Positions 18,740-30,117 of a stretch of DNA of 64,000 bases are shown here, piece by piece. The notes under the pieces are model-generated. The model was not told the DNA's origin. It saw only the letters and a program-made list of their open reading frames with translations, and did no database searches. Positions within the stretch are counted from its first letter, which is position 1. Each line of letters starts with the position of its first letter. The position numbers and the translations under genes are program-made. The stretch is from NCBI GenBank assembly GCA_963377175.1, contig CAUJNA010003240.1, positions 208,501 through 272,500 on the forward strand. Direction: 5' to 3'. This DNA is from Effrenium voratum. Taxonomy: Eukaryota; Sar; Dinophyceae; Suessiales; Symbiodiniaceae.

Positions 18740-19775
18740 AGTCAAAAGGCTGCCTTTCTCGGACATCCCCCCGTTCAGGCTGTTGAACCCTGACACGCCA
18801 CCCAGATTCCATGCCGTCCAAGCTCGTGAAGAGGAATAGTCCTGAAGCCTGATGAGCATCAGACATCACCTCCCATCAGCCACCGGCCATGGGCGCAAAG
18901 TCCAGCCAACCCGTGTCACATAGTGCATGGTGCCGCAGCCATGCAAGATCTTCAGGCGAGTGGGGGTGAGTGAGGGATAGTGAGGGGGAGGAGGCGAGGC
19001 AAGGCACTCCTTTGGGGCTGATTTTGGCACGAGTCGTCTTTGTCCCAACATGTTGCGCGGCCTTGGTCGAGTATTGAGGCCGGTTCTTCTGCTTCTTGTT
19101 TCCCTCCAGGCTAGACTGGCATGTACTCCTACTCGGCAGCATTGGCCACAGTGTTTTGCAACAACCAATCAGTGAATCAGTTGCACAATTGTTCGCAATC
19201 GCCCTTCTTGGATGTCTCCAAGAACAAGCGGTACGCCATCGATTGCTCAGCAAAACTAGAAATTGAATACATGTTAAAATAGAACGTGACCGTGTTACTT
19301 TCACCAACGTGCGACAGACGGATGCCAATGCACCTCAGAATGCACTAATGAGCAGCTCAGGTATTGGTGCGCTGCCTCAGCGGCAAGGTGCTGTGCAGAG
19401 TTGCTGCCAGCGCCGACGAGCCGGTTGAGGCTTCATTTTGGCAATGATCTTCTTGTTGAGCCGCATCCTCAAATTCGCACCATCAGCGCCAACATCCTGC
19501 GGCCGTTTGGCCAGGTTTCGCCCACCACCTGGGGTCCTGCTTTTTCCCTTTCCAGAAGGATCAAGCACTACGGTTTCATGGTCACTTTAAGAGTTTCCCC
19601 TCAACTTGTTCATTTGGGCGGTAAATAGCCTATGATATAAACCATACCGTCTAGCTTCCAAAAAGCAAGCCAAATGATAGTTTCATTTGTTGCAGGCCAT
19701 GTGGCATCATATGGCTATAATTTTGGATGGGGACCCCCAACTATTGGGGTCATGAGTCCGCTTGGTGCAGGTTTT
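18740..19775. other. No gene supported
   Basis: Several short frames on both strands, none with motifs or convincing exon boundaries. Likely intron or intergenic. Confidence 0.35.
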
Positions 19776-19973
19776 GCAGGTCCCAACCCTAATCTTATGG
19801 GTGAAGCCCTGCAAAGACTCGGGAAAGCCACCGGCCAACTGGTCCAGGCGGTGAAGGACCGCGTGGCCGCTGCCACCGGCATCTGCTCTGCGGAGCAGCG
19901 CCTGCTCTGGGGCGGGCGGGAGGTCGAAGAGTCACTCAAGGAGCCGAAGCTCGGGGTGGACACTGGCGCCGGG
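19776..19973 (+). CDS. Exon, first part of ubiquitin-like domain
   Basis: Reads GQLVQAVKDRVAAATGICSA then EQRLLWGGREVEESL. This matches the ubiquitin pattern VKxKIxxxxGIPPxxQRLxxxGxxLED. A TTTTGCAG acceptor precedes; a GTGAAC donor is possible at the end. Confidence 0.6.
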
Positions 19974-22900
19974 GTGAACGTTGGCACGGCGATGAAGCCC
20001 AACTTGGAAGTTGTGACTGCCACTTTCGTTCAACTGTAGGGTCCATGTTGCAACCACCATTGGTTGCTCAAGGTTCCTGGCTGCAAAATACAAAAAGTGC
20101 CCATAGCACAACCCTCCCAAGTTGTGAGCACCCAGTCGTTTGCTTCTATTCTGTGCAGGCGGCCATGCATGTTGGCCAACATAGCTCTCAGGACGCGCCC
20201 GCGCATCAAGAGCTGCAGCTGACGCTGCTGCGCCGGCCAAAGGAGCAGGCGGAGTGGCTGCAGCGCGTGGCACAGGCGAAGAGTGAGAGCTGGGCATGGC
20301 CTTCCAGTTTATCCGTTTCGTCCTGGCTGCCGGGTAATGGCCCTCAACTTCAACATGGCGAACTTTTAAACTTTAAACCCATTGGTTTGAAAACAAGAGC
20401 CTCAAACGTAGAGACTTGCCCAAGTGGACTGAGGGTAAATTCTTGTTTCACTCCTTTTGGCTATCAGGTTCCTGGGCTGGGCTTAAGACGAGGGCAGCCT
20501 ACGGCCGTGTGAGGCGGAGAGCCTCTCCAAGGCGCCGGAGCTCATAAGGCGATGCAAAGTGGGGCTGGTGCCTGGGGTTGAGTCCATTTTGAGCATCGCG
20601 CTTTTCAATAGCCAGCCTTCCCTTCCTGCAGGTACTTGGATGTCTTTCGTTTGGAAAGACAAATCTCTGGCAAGAAAGGGGGGGGCTCCTAGAGACCTGG
20701 TCGCGTTGCGACTCGCGACCGAAAGCCTGCGAGGGTCCCTGTCTTGGGCCCCTTTTTTCTCTTCAGGCTGGCAAGTCCTGATGATTCCCGTGAGCAGATG
20801 GTTTCATGGTTGTTTGCCGAATTGGGCGCGGCCTGCCTCCATGTTCAGGGTTGGCCGTTCATGGGCATCGGAGAATTCGCCGCTGTTTCTACTATTGCGT
20901 CACAGCGCTGCCTGCGTTTCCAAAAGGACATGCAACAGAGTCGTGTTTCGGGCCAAGGAGGCACTCAAATGAGCGCAGGACAGCCTGAGAGCTGAAAACT
21001 TGCTGTCGCTCACCCAGACGCACCCGCGCACACACACACACACACACCCAAAAGACAAAGTTCTTTGAATGCGAAGCGTGTTTTTATTTAGGATGGGTTT
21101 GCTATATCTCCCCTTTTGGTAAATGTTATCGTCATTTTCTGGTGCTAATGTGCAGTGAGTTTTTCTCTGGCATTTTCATGCAGTGCCCTGCAGGGAGGAC
21201 CGGGAAGTGCTGATGGCTGCGGTCAAAGTGGATGACGATGCTTTGCAGTGGGCTTCTCCCAATCTCCTAGCAGACCAGTCAGTGGTGCTGGAGGCAGTGC
21301 GAAGGCCTGGGACGCAGTTTCTCTGGGGTGTTTTTGGAGGGTTGCAGGGGCACAGTAGAAAACACCGATTTGGGGTTGGTTTGGGGTTCCCCACAGTATC
21401 TGAGGACAAACCCAAGCGAGTGTTTAAAAACGAGATCTGTGTCTATGCAGCTGAGCGGCTGAGCGTTTGAGGTTTCATGTGCGCGTGTACGGAGCATGCC
21501 TCATCCAAAGCGAGCTGTGTGAATGGGGTGCGGCAGGTGTGGCTTCGCCCTTGCCTGCGCCTGCGCCTCGCTTCAGGCCTTGGCATTCTCCTTGGAGTTG
21601 CCTCTTTAACTTAACGCGCAGAGTGATTTCCCATCATCTCTCCTTGTGAAACAACTCCAACAGGGCTACCGACTGCCAAACAGGAGCTAAGACCAGTCTA
21701 TCTCGGCGCCAACCCTCACCTTTCACTTGAAGCTGCGGCCGACGGGGTGTTGGAGGTGGCACAGAGTATGTCATGTCTCAAAATGGTGACCCTGCCTGCT
21801 CTGAAGCGAGATGTTTTCCTTGGGCTTTCCTGTCTTTTCCTGTGCTTCTCCGCATGCACAATCCCAAAAAGGGTCACAACCCAGCAATGATTTCCTTGGG
21901 CTGAATCGTAAGTCCAACAGGTGGCCCTTAGGTTCCCCCCCAAAGCAGCCTCAAAAAGAGGCTATCGCCCACCCGTGCACCATCCCAACCTCCCACTCCC
22001 CCCTCCCCAGGCGGACCGCGAGGTGGTGCTGGCTGCGGTAGCGCGGCACGGGCTGGCGCTGGAGTCCGCCTGTGAGTCGCTGCGGGCGGACGTGGAGGAG
22101 TGATCGGCCAAGCGAGCGGCGTGTCGCAGAGGTGAAAGAACCCTTGGCTCCCTTTCTCTCCCTTCTTAAGGGTCCTCCTTTAAAAGACATTCAGCAGGAG
22201 AGTCACTGTCATGTTGCACGTTTTGCCGGGCTGGCGTGGCAGGGGCTATGTTGCCAGGTGGTTCTGACAGCAGTGGAGCAAGACGGCAACGCCTTTCAGT
22301 TTGCTGCTTTGCAGCTGCGTGGTGACCGTGACTTTGTCCTGCCGCTTGCCTGAAAGCTCTTGGGGAGGGTGGTTTGCACGAGGATTTGGCGTGGACGTTG
22401 CCGCAAGTTGCCGCAAGTTGGAGGTATTTGTATCGTTGCGTATTCCTTGGGATCAAAGCCCTGGAGAAGATGTCCGGGTTTGTCGGGCTGCGCGCAGCCA
22501 ACCGGAACCGAGGCGGGCGGTGCAGCAGAACGGGTATGCCTTGACCTATGCCATGCCCGAGCTGCGGGGTGACCGCGAGATTGTTGCTGCGGCCATTGAG
22601 AGAACCGGCTGGAGATGGGGGGAAGAAACTGCATACGGGTTTCTGATTTCAATCATCTGGCCAGCTGGACACACACACACACGTATAATATATATATATA
22701 TATATATTTATATATACACACATTTGTATACTCCCAAACCTTCCCTCACTTTGAGGCTGGGGTGGCAACTGTTCACGGCAAGCCTAGGTGCTTGAACTCA
22801 CGATGGTTCCCACTGCCCCGAAGCCACCGCGGTCACGATTTATAACCTCCTGTCTGGGCAGTTGAAACCGTCAGCGCCACGCCTTGCCACGCCCCTGCCA

Positions 22901-25900
22901 GGATCTGGGAGTGCGGGGCGCGCGTGGCCCAGTTCGGCGGATGGGCGCTGCAATGCGCCGCTCAGGAACTGCAGGCGAAACTCGAAAGTGTTTCCGATCC
23001 CGCTGGAGGGGGGCCAAGCCCAAAGCCGGTTTTTTCAACCTCGTTTTGTTTTTTCCTGTTTTTTGTTTAACCTCTGTTTGCCTTGGCATGTTGATCCTAA
23101 AAACAGGTTGGGGGTCCAAACATGTTCAGGTTTCATGAACAAATTGGATTCCATGATTAACATAGTACATGGGTATGTCCAAATGGGAGCCCTTCTTTTA
23201 AGGGTTCAAATGGGAAAGCGGCAGGGTCCTGTTGTGCCGCTTTTGATGGACCCGCTCCGAGCCAGGCGGACCGCGACCTAGTGCTCTCAGCTGTGCACCG
23301 CGACGGGGCCGCTTTGTCCTTCGCTGGCAGGTTGCAAGAGGACAGGGAGGCGGGTCAGAGGATGCCGGAGGGTTCTTATTGTGCTGCGACCAATAAGGGC
23401 CTAAGCGCCCACAAGGTTCGCACCCCCTTCACCTGGCCGAGCTTCCAAAATTGTTATTTGTTCTCCGTGGATGTTGCAAATTGTTTGTATCCACGTCGAA
23501 TTTTGAGCATGGCCTGATATGGCTCATATGGCTGATCCCAAGAAAAGGCGAGATGGAATCAGCCACGTGGGGGGACCCTTATCCCCCTCAAAAAGGCAAA
23601 CTTGGTGCACCCCCCCCTCCACCTGCTCTGAGAGATTGGGATGGTGGTATCGCCAGCAGGGGTGTCCTCTTGCGTCAATTTAGAGATGACATGATTCCAC
23701 AGCTTTCAGTTTGATTCTAGTCAAGTACCATTGGCATTTCTATACTTTTTCTGAAGCAAACCCAAGTGAGCTCTCATGGACTCCTGCCACAGGTCGACAG
23801 GGGATTGCTTCTCATGAATTGGGAATTGGCGGGCGACGCTTCATTGCACGTGCATTGAGAACCTTGCTGTATTCACAGCTTTGCAACCATACAAAAGGCC
23901 AAGGCCAGTTTTGGGCCATTTTGGAGGATGCTTACATTGGAAGCCAGCCATCTCCCATTTTGACGAGTTCTCAACTGGGCAGCCAAGCAATTCCTTTGCC
24001 GGAGTTTACCCATTTGTAGTTTGGAGGTTTCGGCAAGACCCTAGCGAGAGCCGCCCGCCGCGAGGTGGTCCTCGCCGCAGTCCAGCAGAGTGGCGAGGCT
24101 TTGGCCTTCGCCTCTCAGGAGCTACGCGCAGACCGGGAGGCCATGGGCGGGCACAATGAACTTCGGGATTACCAAGGTAGCCAGTCAAGCAGGGCTTCTT
24201 TCACTGTGCATTCTACTTGAATGCCGGTCACGCAGTTGCAGACGTTCCTTCTCCTGGATGGTGGCACCAGTCACATGGTATGAAATACATGGCATGGCAG
24301 TGCCAACTCTGTGCCTGGCAATGGGGTGCCCAAAAGCCGTTCCTCTAGAACTGATGGCTTTTTAGGTGCCGCGTAAGTCTGCAAGGGAATATTTCCCCCT
24401 CACCGTGCCTTCTGGGCTGTGCCGGCATGCGACTAGGTGGTCCTGGCCGCAATCGATGAATCCGCCATGGCGCTGGAGCATGCAAGCGACGAGCTGCGCA
24501 AGCTGGAGCAAATTAAGGAAGTCGGTGTGAATTGTGGCCAATGATGATATCTACTCACCCTTTTCAGATTTCCGAGTGCAGGGAGGAGCATGTTTGATTC
24601 TTTTTGTGCGAGAGCGCTCATGTCGCTTCGCTTTTGTTTGGTGTCTTCGTTGTGGTTCCTTGCGCATGCCCTTCCCCAGAGAGCCACCACATTATGTGCA
24701 AACAAACCTTGTCCTGCACACGCAATGACGCAATCTTCGCAAGTTCTTGTCAATCCGCTTGTGGGAGCTAGCGGGCCTTCGGCCTGATTTGTGCCGGTAA
24801 CGCCCGCACCAGCTGCGCTGACAAGACGAAGGCAGACGCAGAGACATGCATAAGATCCTGTGGCAAGGGGGCAACATTTCATGTTGCGAAGACCCGATGT
24901 GGTGCTGACGCATTGTGCCTGCTCGGACCAAATGCAAGTCCTCTCTTTTCAATAGCCGAAGGGCGCCTAAAGTGGGCTCGAGTTATGTAGTGAAGTCTAA
25001 GCCGGTGTGCAAGAGTTCCTCCGTAGCAGGTACCTGGGCTTTGAGCAAATGGCAGTTTGTGGGCTCATAGCAGGGTGGCTAAAGACGACCTAGCTGCGCA
25101 AACCTGGCAGGCAGACAAGGGACACAGGCCGGCTGCAGACCCTGCCATGGCAAAGTGTTTGCATGGAACCAAAACGCATGGGCATACTTGGATGGCCGCT
25201 TTTAGAAGTGTTCAACAGACCGCTTGGAGCCAACCACCTGTTCTGGGGTCGGGATTCCAATGTTTGAGTGCCCAAAGATAAGCTTAAACCCAGGGCTTAA
25301 GTCCGCTAAGGGGCAGTCAAAACGTGGAACACTGTTTGGGGTTTCATTTAGTTACTTAGAAACGGCCCCAGGCGACGACGAGGCGCTGGTCCTGCGCGCC
25401 GTGGCCAACGGCCCGGCGCTGCGCTTCGCGTCGCCGCGGCTCCGCGGGAGCCGTGCCGTGCTGCGCCGGGCGCTGCCGCGGGAGGAGGAGGCGCTGCGCT
25501 GGGCCTCCGAGGCGCCATGGCTGGAGTTCGTGGCAGAGTGACCATCCTGGGGCTATTGCTATGCCACCACGCTCTGGTTTCAAGATTGGCCAATGTCAAG
25601 ATCCTTTTGCTGGCTGCTTCGGGAGTTTTAGGTGCATCCTTCAAGGGGCGTAAAAACACCCTGTGTTTGGGTGGCTTCTTTAAGAAGCTTTGGCGAGGAG
25701 TGGTTTCGGGTCTTGCCGAATCAGGTTAGCAGTTGACTGGCAGTTGGCGTCCCACCTTGAAGGCTGCGAATTTCTGCGGTCTTTGGTTGCCTTGGGCAGG
25801 TCAGTTGGATGCAAGTCAACCAACGCCATGGAGATTGTTTCAGGCTCGCATGCCTAACCCGGCGCTTCGGCTGATTCGTCCAGGAGCTGCGTGCTGACCG

Positions 25901-25934
25901 GCGGCTGCAGAAGGTGGCGCGTCGCTGCGGGCAG
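19776..25934 (+). CDS. Multi-exon ubiquitin-like plus DUF4116 repeat protein
   Basis: About a dozen plus-strand exons build a protein with a split ubiquitin-like domain, then repeats of the DUF4116 type (consensus ADREVVLAAVxxDGxALxxA). Exons read: 19776-19973 (VKDRVAAATGICSAEQRLLW), 20192-20282 (ELQLTLLRRPKEQAEWLQRV), 21194-21304, 22011-22097, 22258-22345, about 22490-22607, about 22870-22995, 23266-23357, 24043-24165, 24437-24517, 25372-25541, 25884-25934. Each repeat-bearing exon holds roughly one repeat of 25-35 residues. Exon 25372-25541 can end in a stop (TGA 25539-25541), so 25884-25934 may be an alternative or a later exon. DUF4116 proteins are expanded in these algae and have no known function. 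Intron phases were checked only for some joins, so the exact model is uncertain. Confidence 0.7.
20192..20282 (+). CDS. Exon, end of ubiquitin-like domain
   Basis: Acceptor CTCTCAG and donor GTGAGA flank it. It encodes DAPAHQELQLTLLRRPKEQA; the ELQLTLLRRP part corresponds to the last beta strand of ubiquitin-like folds. This exon type usually precedes DUF4116 repeats. Confidence 0.6.
20472..20560 (+). CDS. Candidate exon of the same gene
   Basis: Frame reads LRPCEAESLSKAPELIRRCK after a GGGCAG acceptor. It lies between the ubiquitin-like end and the first clear DUF4116 repeat, where the phases of the flanking exons require an extra exon. Confidence 0.35.
21005..21050. repeat. CA microsatellite in intron
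   Basis: A run of ACACAC about 20 bases long inside a longer AC/GC-rich tract. Confidence 0.7.
21194..21304 (+). CDS. Exon, DUF4116-type repeat
   Basis: EDREVLMAAVKVDDDALQWA SPNLLADQSVVLEAVR follows a CCTGCAG acceptor. The exon ends before GCCTGG, a GC donor. Confidence 0.75.
22011..22097 (+). CDS. Exon, DUF4116-type repeat
   Basis: ADREVVLAAVARHGLALESA CESLRADVE follows a long C-rich tract ending CCCCAG. The end is at a GA or GT donor just after GTGGAG. Confidence 0.8.
22258..22345 (+). CDS. Exon, DUF4116-type repeat
   Basis: VVLTAVEQDGNAFQFAALQL RGDRDFVL follows a TTGCCAG acceptor. The exact 3' end is not fixed. Confidence 0.7.
22490..22607 (+). CDS. Exon, DUF4116-type repeat
   Basis: RAVQQNGYALTYAMPELRGD REIVAAAIE matches the repeat. 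Boundaries are approximate. Confidence 0.65.
22668..22724. repeat. Compound CA/TA microsatellite in intron
   Basis: ACACACAC followed by TATATATA and again ACACA. Confidence 0.85.
22870..22995 (+). CDS. Exon, diverged DUF4116-type repeat
   Basis: ARVAQFGGWALQCAAQELQA KLESV keeps the ALxxAAxELxA core but has lost the REVVL start. Confidence 0.5.
23266..23357 (+). CDS. Exon, DUF4116-type repeat
   Basis: ADRDLVLSAVHRDGAALSFA GRLQEDREAGQ follows a GAGCCAG acceptor. Confidence 0.72.
24043..24165 (+). CDS. Exon, DUF4116-type repeat
   Basis: RREVVLAAVQQSGEALAFAS QELRADREAM is one of the best matches to the repeat consensus in the window. A CCCTAG acceptor precedes it. Confidence 0.75.
24437..24517 (+). 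CDS. Exon, DUF4116-type repeat
   Basis: VVLAAIDESAMALEHASDEL RKLEQIK begins right after a GACTAG acceptor. Confidence 0.72.
25372..25541 (+). CDS. Exon, two DUF4116-type repeats, possible end of gene
   Basis: DDEALVLRAVANGPALRFAS then RLRGSRAVLRRALPREEEAL follow a GGCCCCAG acceptor. The exon is very GC-rich. It can end at the TGA 25539-25541 or be spliced at GTGACC just before. Confidence 0.7.
25884..25934 (+). CDS. Exon, DUF4116-like half repeat
   Basis: A 51-base, 17-codon exon, ELRADRRLQKVARRCGQ, lies between a TCCAG acceptor and a GTGGAG donor in phase 0. The length fits two phase-0 introns exactly. Confidence 0.55.
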
Positions 25935-26250
25935 GTGGAGTTCAGAGAGCGGAAAAAACGGCCAAGCCACCAGCGCTGGGTGGCAGTGGTCATGTAGCTA
26001 TGTTACCAGAAGGGAAACCTTCAAAAGTGGTTGGTGGACATGTAAGTTGGGCAGGGCATAGCTTGCTAGACCCTGCTAGAAGATTACTAGGCTCAAAGAG
26101 GTCACTTGATGATTCCAAGCCGGACGGCTTGACCTACTCCCCTGCAGATTAAGACGCAGCCAAAGAAGCGTAATTTTTCGAGGAACCACCCCTTTGCGGA
26201 ACCCCCCTTGTCGCGTTCCACGGCAAAGGACCCTGTGTTTGTTTTTGCAG

Positions 26251-26325
26251 TTGGAAGGTTCAAGAGGAGCTCTACAAGTATCCGGAGAGCAGCATCGACG
26301 GCATGGTGGAGCAAAGGCCTTTGAT
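26251..26325 (+). CDS. Candidate exon, uncharacterised
   Basis: A T-rich tract ending TTTTTGCAG is followed by WKVQEELYKYPESSIDGMVE. It could extend the DUF4116 gene; family unknown. Confidence 0.4.
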
Positions 26326-27263
26326 TGGGGGCAGGGTTCCCCCTCTGATTGCCCCAAGGCGTTTCTCCTTGGGGAAAGCAATCACCGGGGTGTATAATAC
26401 CCTGGGTGCGGAGGCTGAGCTAAGGAACAGCAAGTTTTGTCCTTGGGGGCTTTGTGCCGCCATGTTTCGCTGCCAGGGTGGAAGAACTGCAGCAATATCG
26501 CCGGCAGGCCGCGCACCGATGTTGCACCCGTTGGAGTTTGGGGCAGTGAGGCTGATTGTGAGCTGTTGAGGGGGGCATTTCCTCTCTTTCAAGAGCAAAT
26601 ATCATAACTTTGGCAAGTGGAACGGCAGGGCCAACAGGGTTCCATCCCAAAGGCTGCGCCCTCATGTTCCGCAATCCGGGTGGTTCACATAGCGGCGCAT
26701 CCCAGGGCATACGCGTTTGATCGTGGGTTGACTTGTCGGTTGTTCAGAGTTCAGACCCGACAACGCACAGATCGCACTGCCTGCCAAATCAAGTACTGTA
26801 TAAGATTTACGACGGCCGAACCTCACCCCTGCAAACTGAGACGGAGCGAAAACTGATAGCCGCATCACATCTCCCGCTTCCTTATCGCAACCAACTTTTT
26901 CCAGAATTTTGCGCTTGCTGCTTTTCGTGGCAGAAACACTCCCACTGATTGCCCTATATCTCATCATTGTCACCAGCAGTTTTGCCCCTGAAAGCCAACG
27001 TGCAGAAGAGTCCCACGTTGCAGAGGGATTGCAGGGCTGCGCAATTCCTTCATCCATGAGCTTCCACCCTGTTTGGAAGAAATTGCATGGTGATTCCGAA
27101 CGACATCAGACACAACACATCCACACTTGGACAACACGAGGCCGAACTGGCCCCATTGCTAGCTGCGCCGTGGTTTTCAACTGCAGTTGTCCCATGTTTG
27201 ACGGCTCTTTCAATTCCTGCCTTTAACAACCCACGTGCTTTGAGGGGAAGTGGCCAGAGTCAG

Positions 27264-27311
27264 GTGGAGCGCAACCAGCGTCTGGCCTCCGAGGGCATCG
27301 AGGGCAACAAG
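27264..27311 (+). CDS. Candidate 48-base exon
   Basis: VERNQRLASEGIEGNK sits between a GTCAG acceptor and a GC donor (GCTGGG), 16 codons in phase 0. The same donor hexamer follows the exon at 44270-44314. Confidence 0.4.
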
Positions 27312-28040
27312 GCTGGGGCGGCGACTTTCTGGACCGCCCGTCCATAAGTCAAAGAGTTTGTATCTTCCTGACGACTGACTTCAATCGTTTCTTTTGACCA
27401 GACGCGGTTGTTAAATCGGACTCTTGCCCTGAAAGAATTTCGCCGGTTAGAACTTGCACCTCTTTGAGGCCCATTTGAAGCCCATCCCAGGTGCTCACAG
27501 TGGCGGCGTGAGAGGCGAACTTGGGCCTTTGGGTTTGGCTATTGCCAGGGGTTTTTTGAGGCTTGTCCTTGACTCCTTGAAAGGGAAGAGCAACCCGCCA
27601 TTTGTTCCAGAGGTGTCCCATTTGGCTGCCAAATCGGAATCAGAGTTTTTGTTGCTTGCAACCAGGTTGCAAACAACCCCGGTGGTTTGCCTTTGGTCTG
27701 GCCTGACCTTACAAACGCCTGTGGGCGACTCGTACAACTAACTTGGGTGCCTAAGTTGTTCTTACTGGTTTACGCATTTTTGCAAGCGAATCTAAGGATG
27801 CTTTGTACTTTGAATGAAGCGTGCCTGCACGGGAGCGCATCCAAATCGAAGCCAGTAAGCCCGCAGCCGTTCACCTTGCCAAGGAGAGCTGCTAGCAGGT
27901 TGTCACCGCACTAGAAGCATGTTGGCATCAATTAGGCAGCACAACAAACACCTGCTGTGCGCAGGGATCAGTGATCATTGATGGGTGTAGCTTAGGTCTT
28001 CCTGGCAGCTTCCCAAGGGGGGCTGCTGGGAACCGTGGTG
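27312..28040. other. No gene supported
   Basis: Short frames on both strands lack motifs. Probably intron or intergenic. Confidence 0.35.
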
Positions 28041-28041
28041 C

Positions 28042-28227
28042 GTGAGGATCAGCAGATGTCAGCAGATGTCAACGTGCTTGTCAAGCAATCGCGCAAGACC
28101 GATGGGCTTGCGGAAGGTGCTGGTCGAGGCGTTTGCTTTGACTTACGCGAAAGCTGGAGTTGACCAAGCCAGAAAGCTCGCAACAGATCTCATAGCACGG
28201 GGCCATGAGGTGACCAGCGAGCGATGA
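28042..28227 (+). CDS. Candidate terminal exon, uncharacterised
   Basis: The frame RKVLVEAFALTYAKAGVDQA RKLATDLIARGHEVTSER ends at a TGA. Helical composition resembles a terminal coding exon. AGCAGATGTC is repeated twice just upstream. The family is not recognised and the 5' boundary is uncertain. Confidence 0.4.
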   Translation: MRISRCQQMSTCLSSNRARPMGLRKVLVEAFALTYAKAGVDQARKLATDLIARGHEVTSER

Positions 28228-28765
28228 GAAGAGGGTGAGTGCGATCATCTCTCAGATGCTCAGCTTGGATTTGGCGGGCTGGGCTTTGGTATGCGGCTTG
28301 GCTGTGCCGACCTTCGTTTTGAGCTTTGACCGTGCAAGTTGCCCTTTGAAGCTGTCAGGTGTGAGAAGACAATGTTTCGCTGCCACAAGGTAAATCTGGG
28401 CACTTCATCCTCCCACTCCATCTGCTGAAAACTGTACTGCCTCACTCTGTCTATCTCCATGGGGCCAGCAACTTACTAAGCCCTGCATTAACTGTTCGGG
28501 CTTGAGCCGAATCACTCGGTGTCCCGCTGTAATGACATGCTTGTCCATGCTGGCCTGACTAATCATAGCTGATGTCAAGCAAAGGGCAAATACAGCATGT
28601 ATGAGTGAAAATGGAAGGGTGCAATCGTTTCAAACGCAAGACTCCAAATAAAGGCTGCAACCTGTTCACCTTGTTGAGCAATGGTGTGTCCGCCTGGCCT
28701 CACCCGGCGCGTACGCACACACATCCCAAACACCGATCCAACCAAGGAACAGCCGAACAAAGGGC

Positions 28766-29083
28766 ATGCCACAATGGGTGGGCGTCCGCGTGCTTTGCCT
28801 GGTTCTGACCTGCTACTTCCTTCCCATGCTCGCTTTCATCCCATTGGCCGTGTTCGGCGGAATTCAGATGCCAAGCCCTTGGGCAGGAGACTACAACAGA
28901 GAGGCGCCAGTGAAATCAGCCCCATCCAAAGAGATGCCTTCTGGAAAGTGGTACTGGAACCTTCCTCTAGTGTCCATGGTCTTGATCCTTTTGCCATTGG
29001 CCGTCGTGTTCGCGCTGTACCACCTGAAGATGCGGGCGATCCGGCGACAGCAAATGATTGATAGCTTGCTGGAGTGCGTGTAG
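28766..29083 (+). CDS. Small two-helix membrane protein, candidate
   Basis: A 105-codon ATG-to-stop frame without introns. Residues 7-32 (VRVLCLVLTCYFLPMLAFIP and on) and 66-86 (PLVSMVLILLPLAVVFALYH) are hydrophobic enough to span a membrane. The loop between is polar, with Trp and Pro, and the tail is basic (MRAIRRQQ). Most genes in this window are cut into short exons, so an intact frame of this size is notable and may be a retroposed copy. I see no spliced-leader remnant upstream. Family unknown. Confidence 0.45.
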   Translation: MPQWVGVRVLCLVLTCYFLPMLAFIPLAVFGGIQMPSPWAGDYNREAPVKSAPSKEMPSGKWYWNLPLVSMVLILLPLAVVFALYHLKMRAIRRQQMIDSLLECV

Positions 29084-29320
29084 CAAAGGCCGCTATATTT
29101 CCCACAAACGCAGCAGCCAGTTTGCACATGTTTGCAAAACGCTTTGTGGACCGTTGTTAGGCGATTCCCGAGGATCTTTCGGGGTTCTCTTAAGTTGTGT
29201 TCGTAGGGAAATATAGGAGCCCGTGACACAGCGTCCTAGAGCAGAGCGGGCCGTCGCCCGAGCTCCTTGTTTCACCTGGCCCTAAGGGGATGCAGCGAGC
29301 TCGCTCGCCTAGTCAAACAG

Positions 29321-29424
29321 CAGCGCGCCGGAACGAAGAATTCTTTGGTTATTTCAAGCGGGGCGTCCCTTACCACCAGCCACATCGTGTTCCCGGCACG
29401 CCCGAGTTTGGCGAGGCTTTTGGT
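29321..29424 (+). CDS. Candidate exon, uncharacterised
   Basis: Acceptor CAAACAG and donor GTGAGG flank 104 bases encoding ARRNEEFFGYFKRGVPYHQP HRVPGTPEFGEAFG. Good coding appearance; family unknown. Confidence 0.5.
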
Positions 29425-30071
29425 GTGAGGCGAGATAACCTGAAGATCCTTTTCAGTATCTTGAGTTCTTGTGGTTCCAGTCGGCGTGAGCTGGATATTT
29501 GCTTGCTCGTGTTTGGCTACACAAGAACAGGGTGGAAAGGGTCACCCCGCAATTGAATGAGGCAACTTGCTGCCAAAGGTCGGCTGCGAGCAGGCATGCG
29601 CACGGAGTAGAAGGTTCCTCCCTTGGATCAGGGCTGTTGGCCCTTTTTCACTCAGAAACCAGTAGTGGGAAAGATCTCACGCTTGGGTGAAGTAGCCTCC
29701 AGAAGGACCCTGACTTCAGGTAGGTGAGCAATTTGATGTTTGTTCGAGAGGTGACGCTGGTCATCTCATGCTTATCCAAACCAGACGCAAGTTAGGCTCC
29801 TCATCACCCCACATGTGCCCAGGAACGCCTACTATGAGTTGCACAAGGCATTCCGGATTCAAAGTGGATCATGCTTCATGCCGTGAGATCCTCAGCCACA
29901 GGACAGCCATCTGAGAATAGTGAGTTGTTGGCTTTGTTCAAGACTCAGTGTTTGAGTTTCTGGGCTGCATCCTTTTGGGACCATTGTAATTAGTGGAAAC
30001 AAGACATTCGGCTTTTTTATGCATCCACTCAGGAAGTCAGTTGCTAGCTCGCAGAGCTCTAAGGAGAATCA

Positions 30072-30117
30072 AAATGCTGGAGCTCAAAATGCTGGAGCTC
30101 AAAATGCTGGAGCTCAT
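30072..30117. repeat. Three copies of a 15-base unit
   Basis: AAAATGCTGGAGCTC is repeated three times in tandem. Confidence 0.85.

Noticed and set aside
23915..23924. GCCATTTTGG on the plus strand, part of the spliced leader
   Set aside because: Ten-base match only, with no gene start after it.
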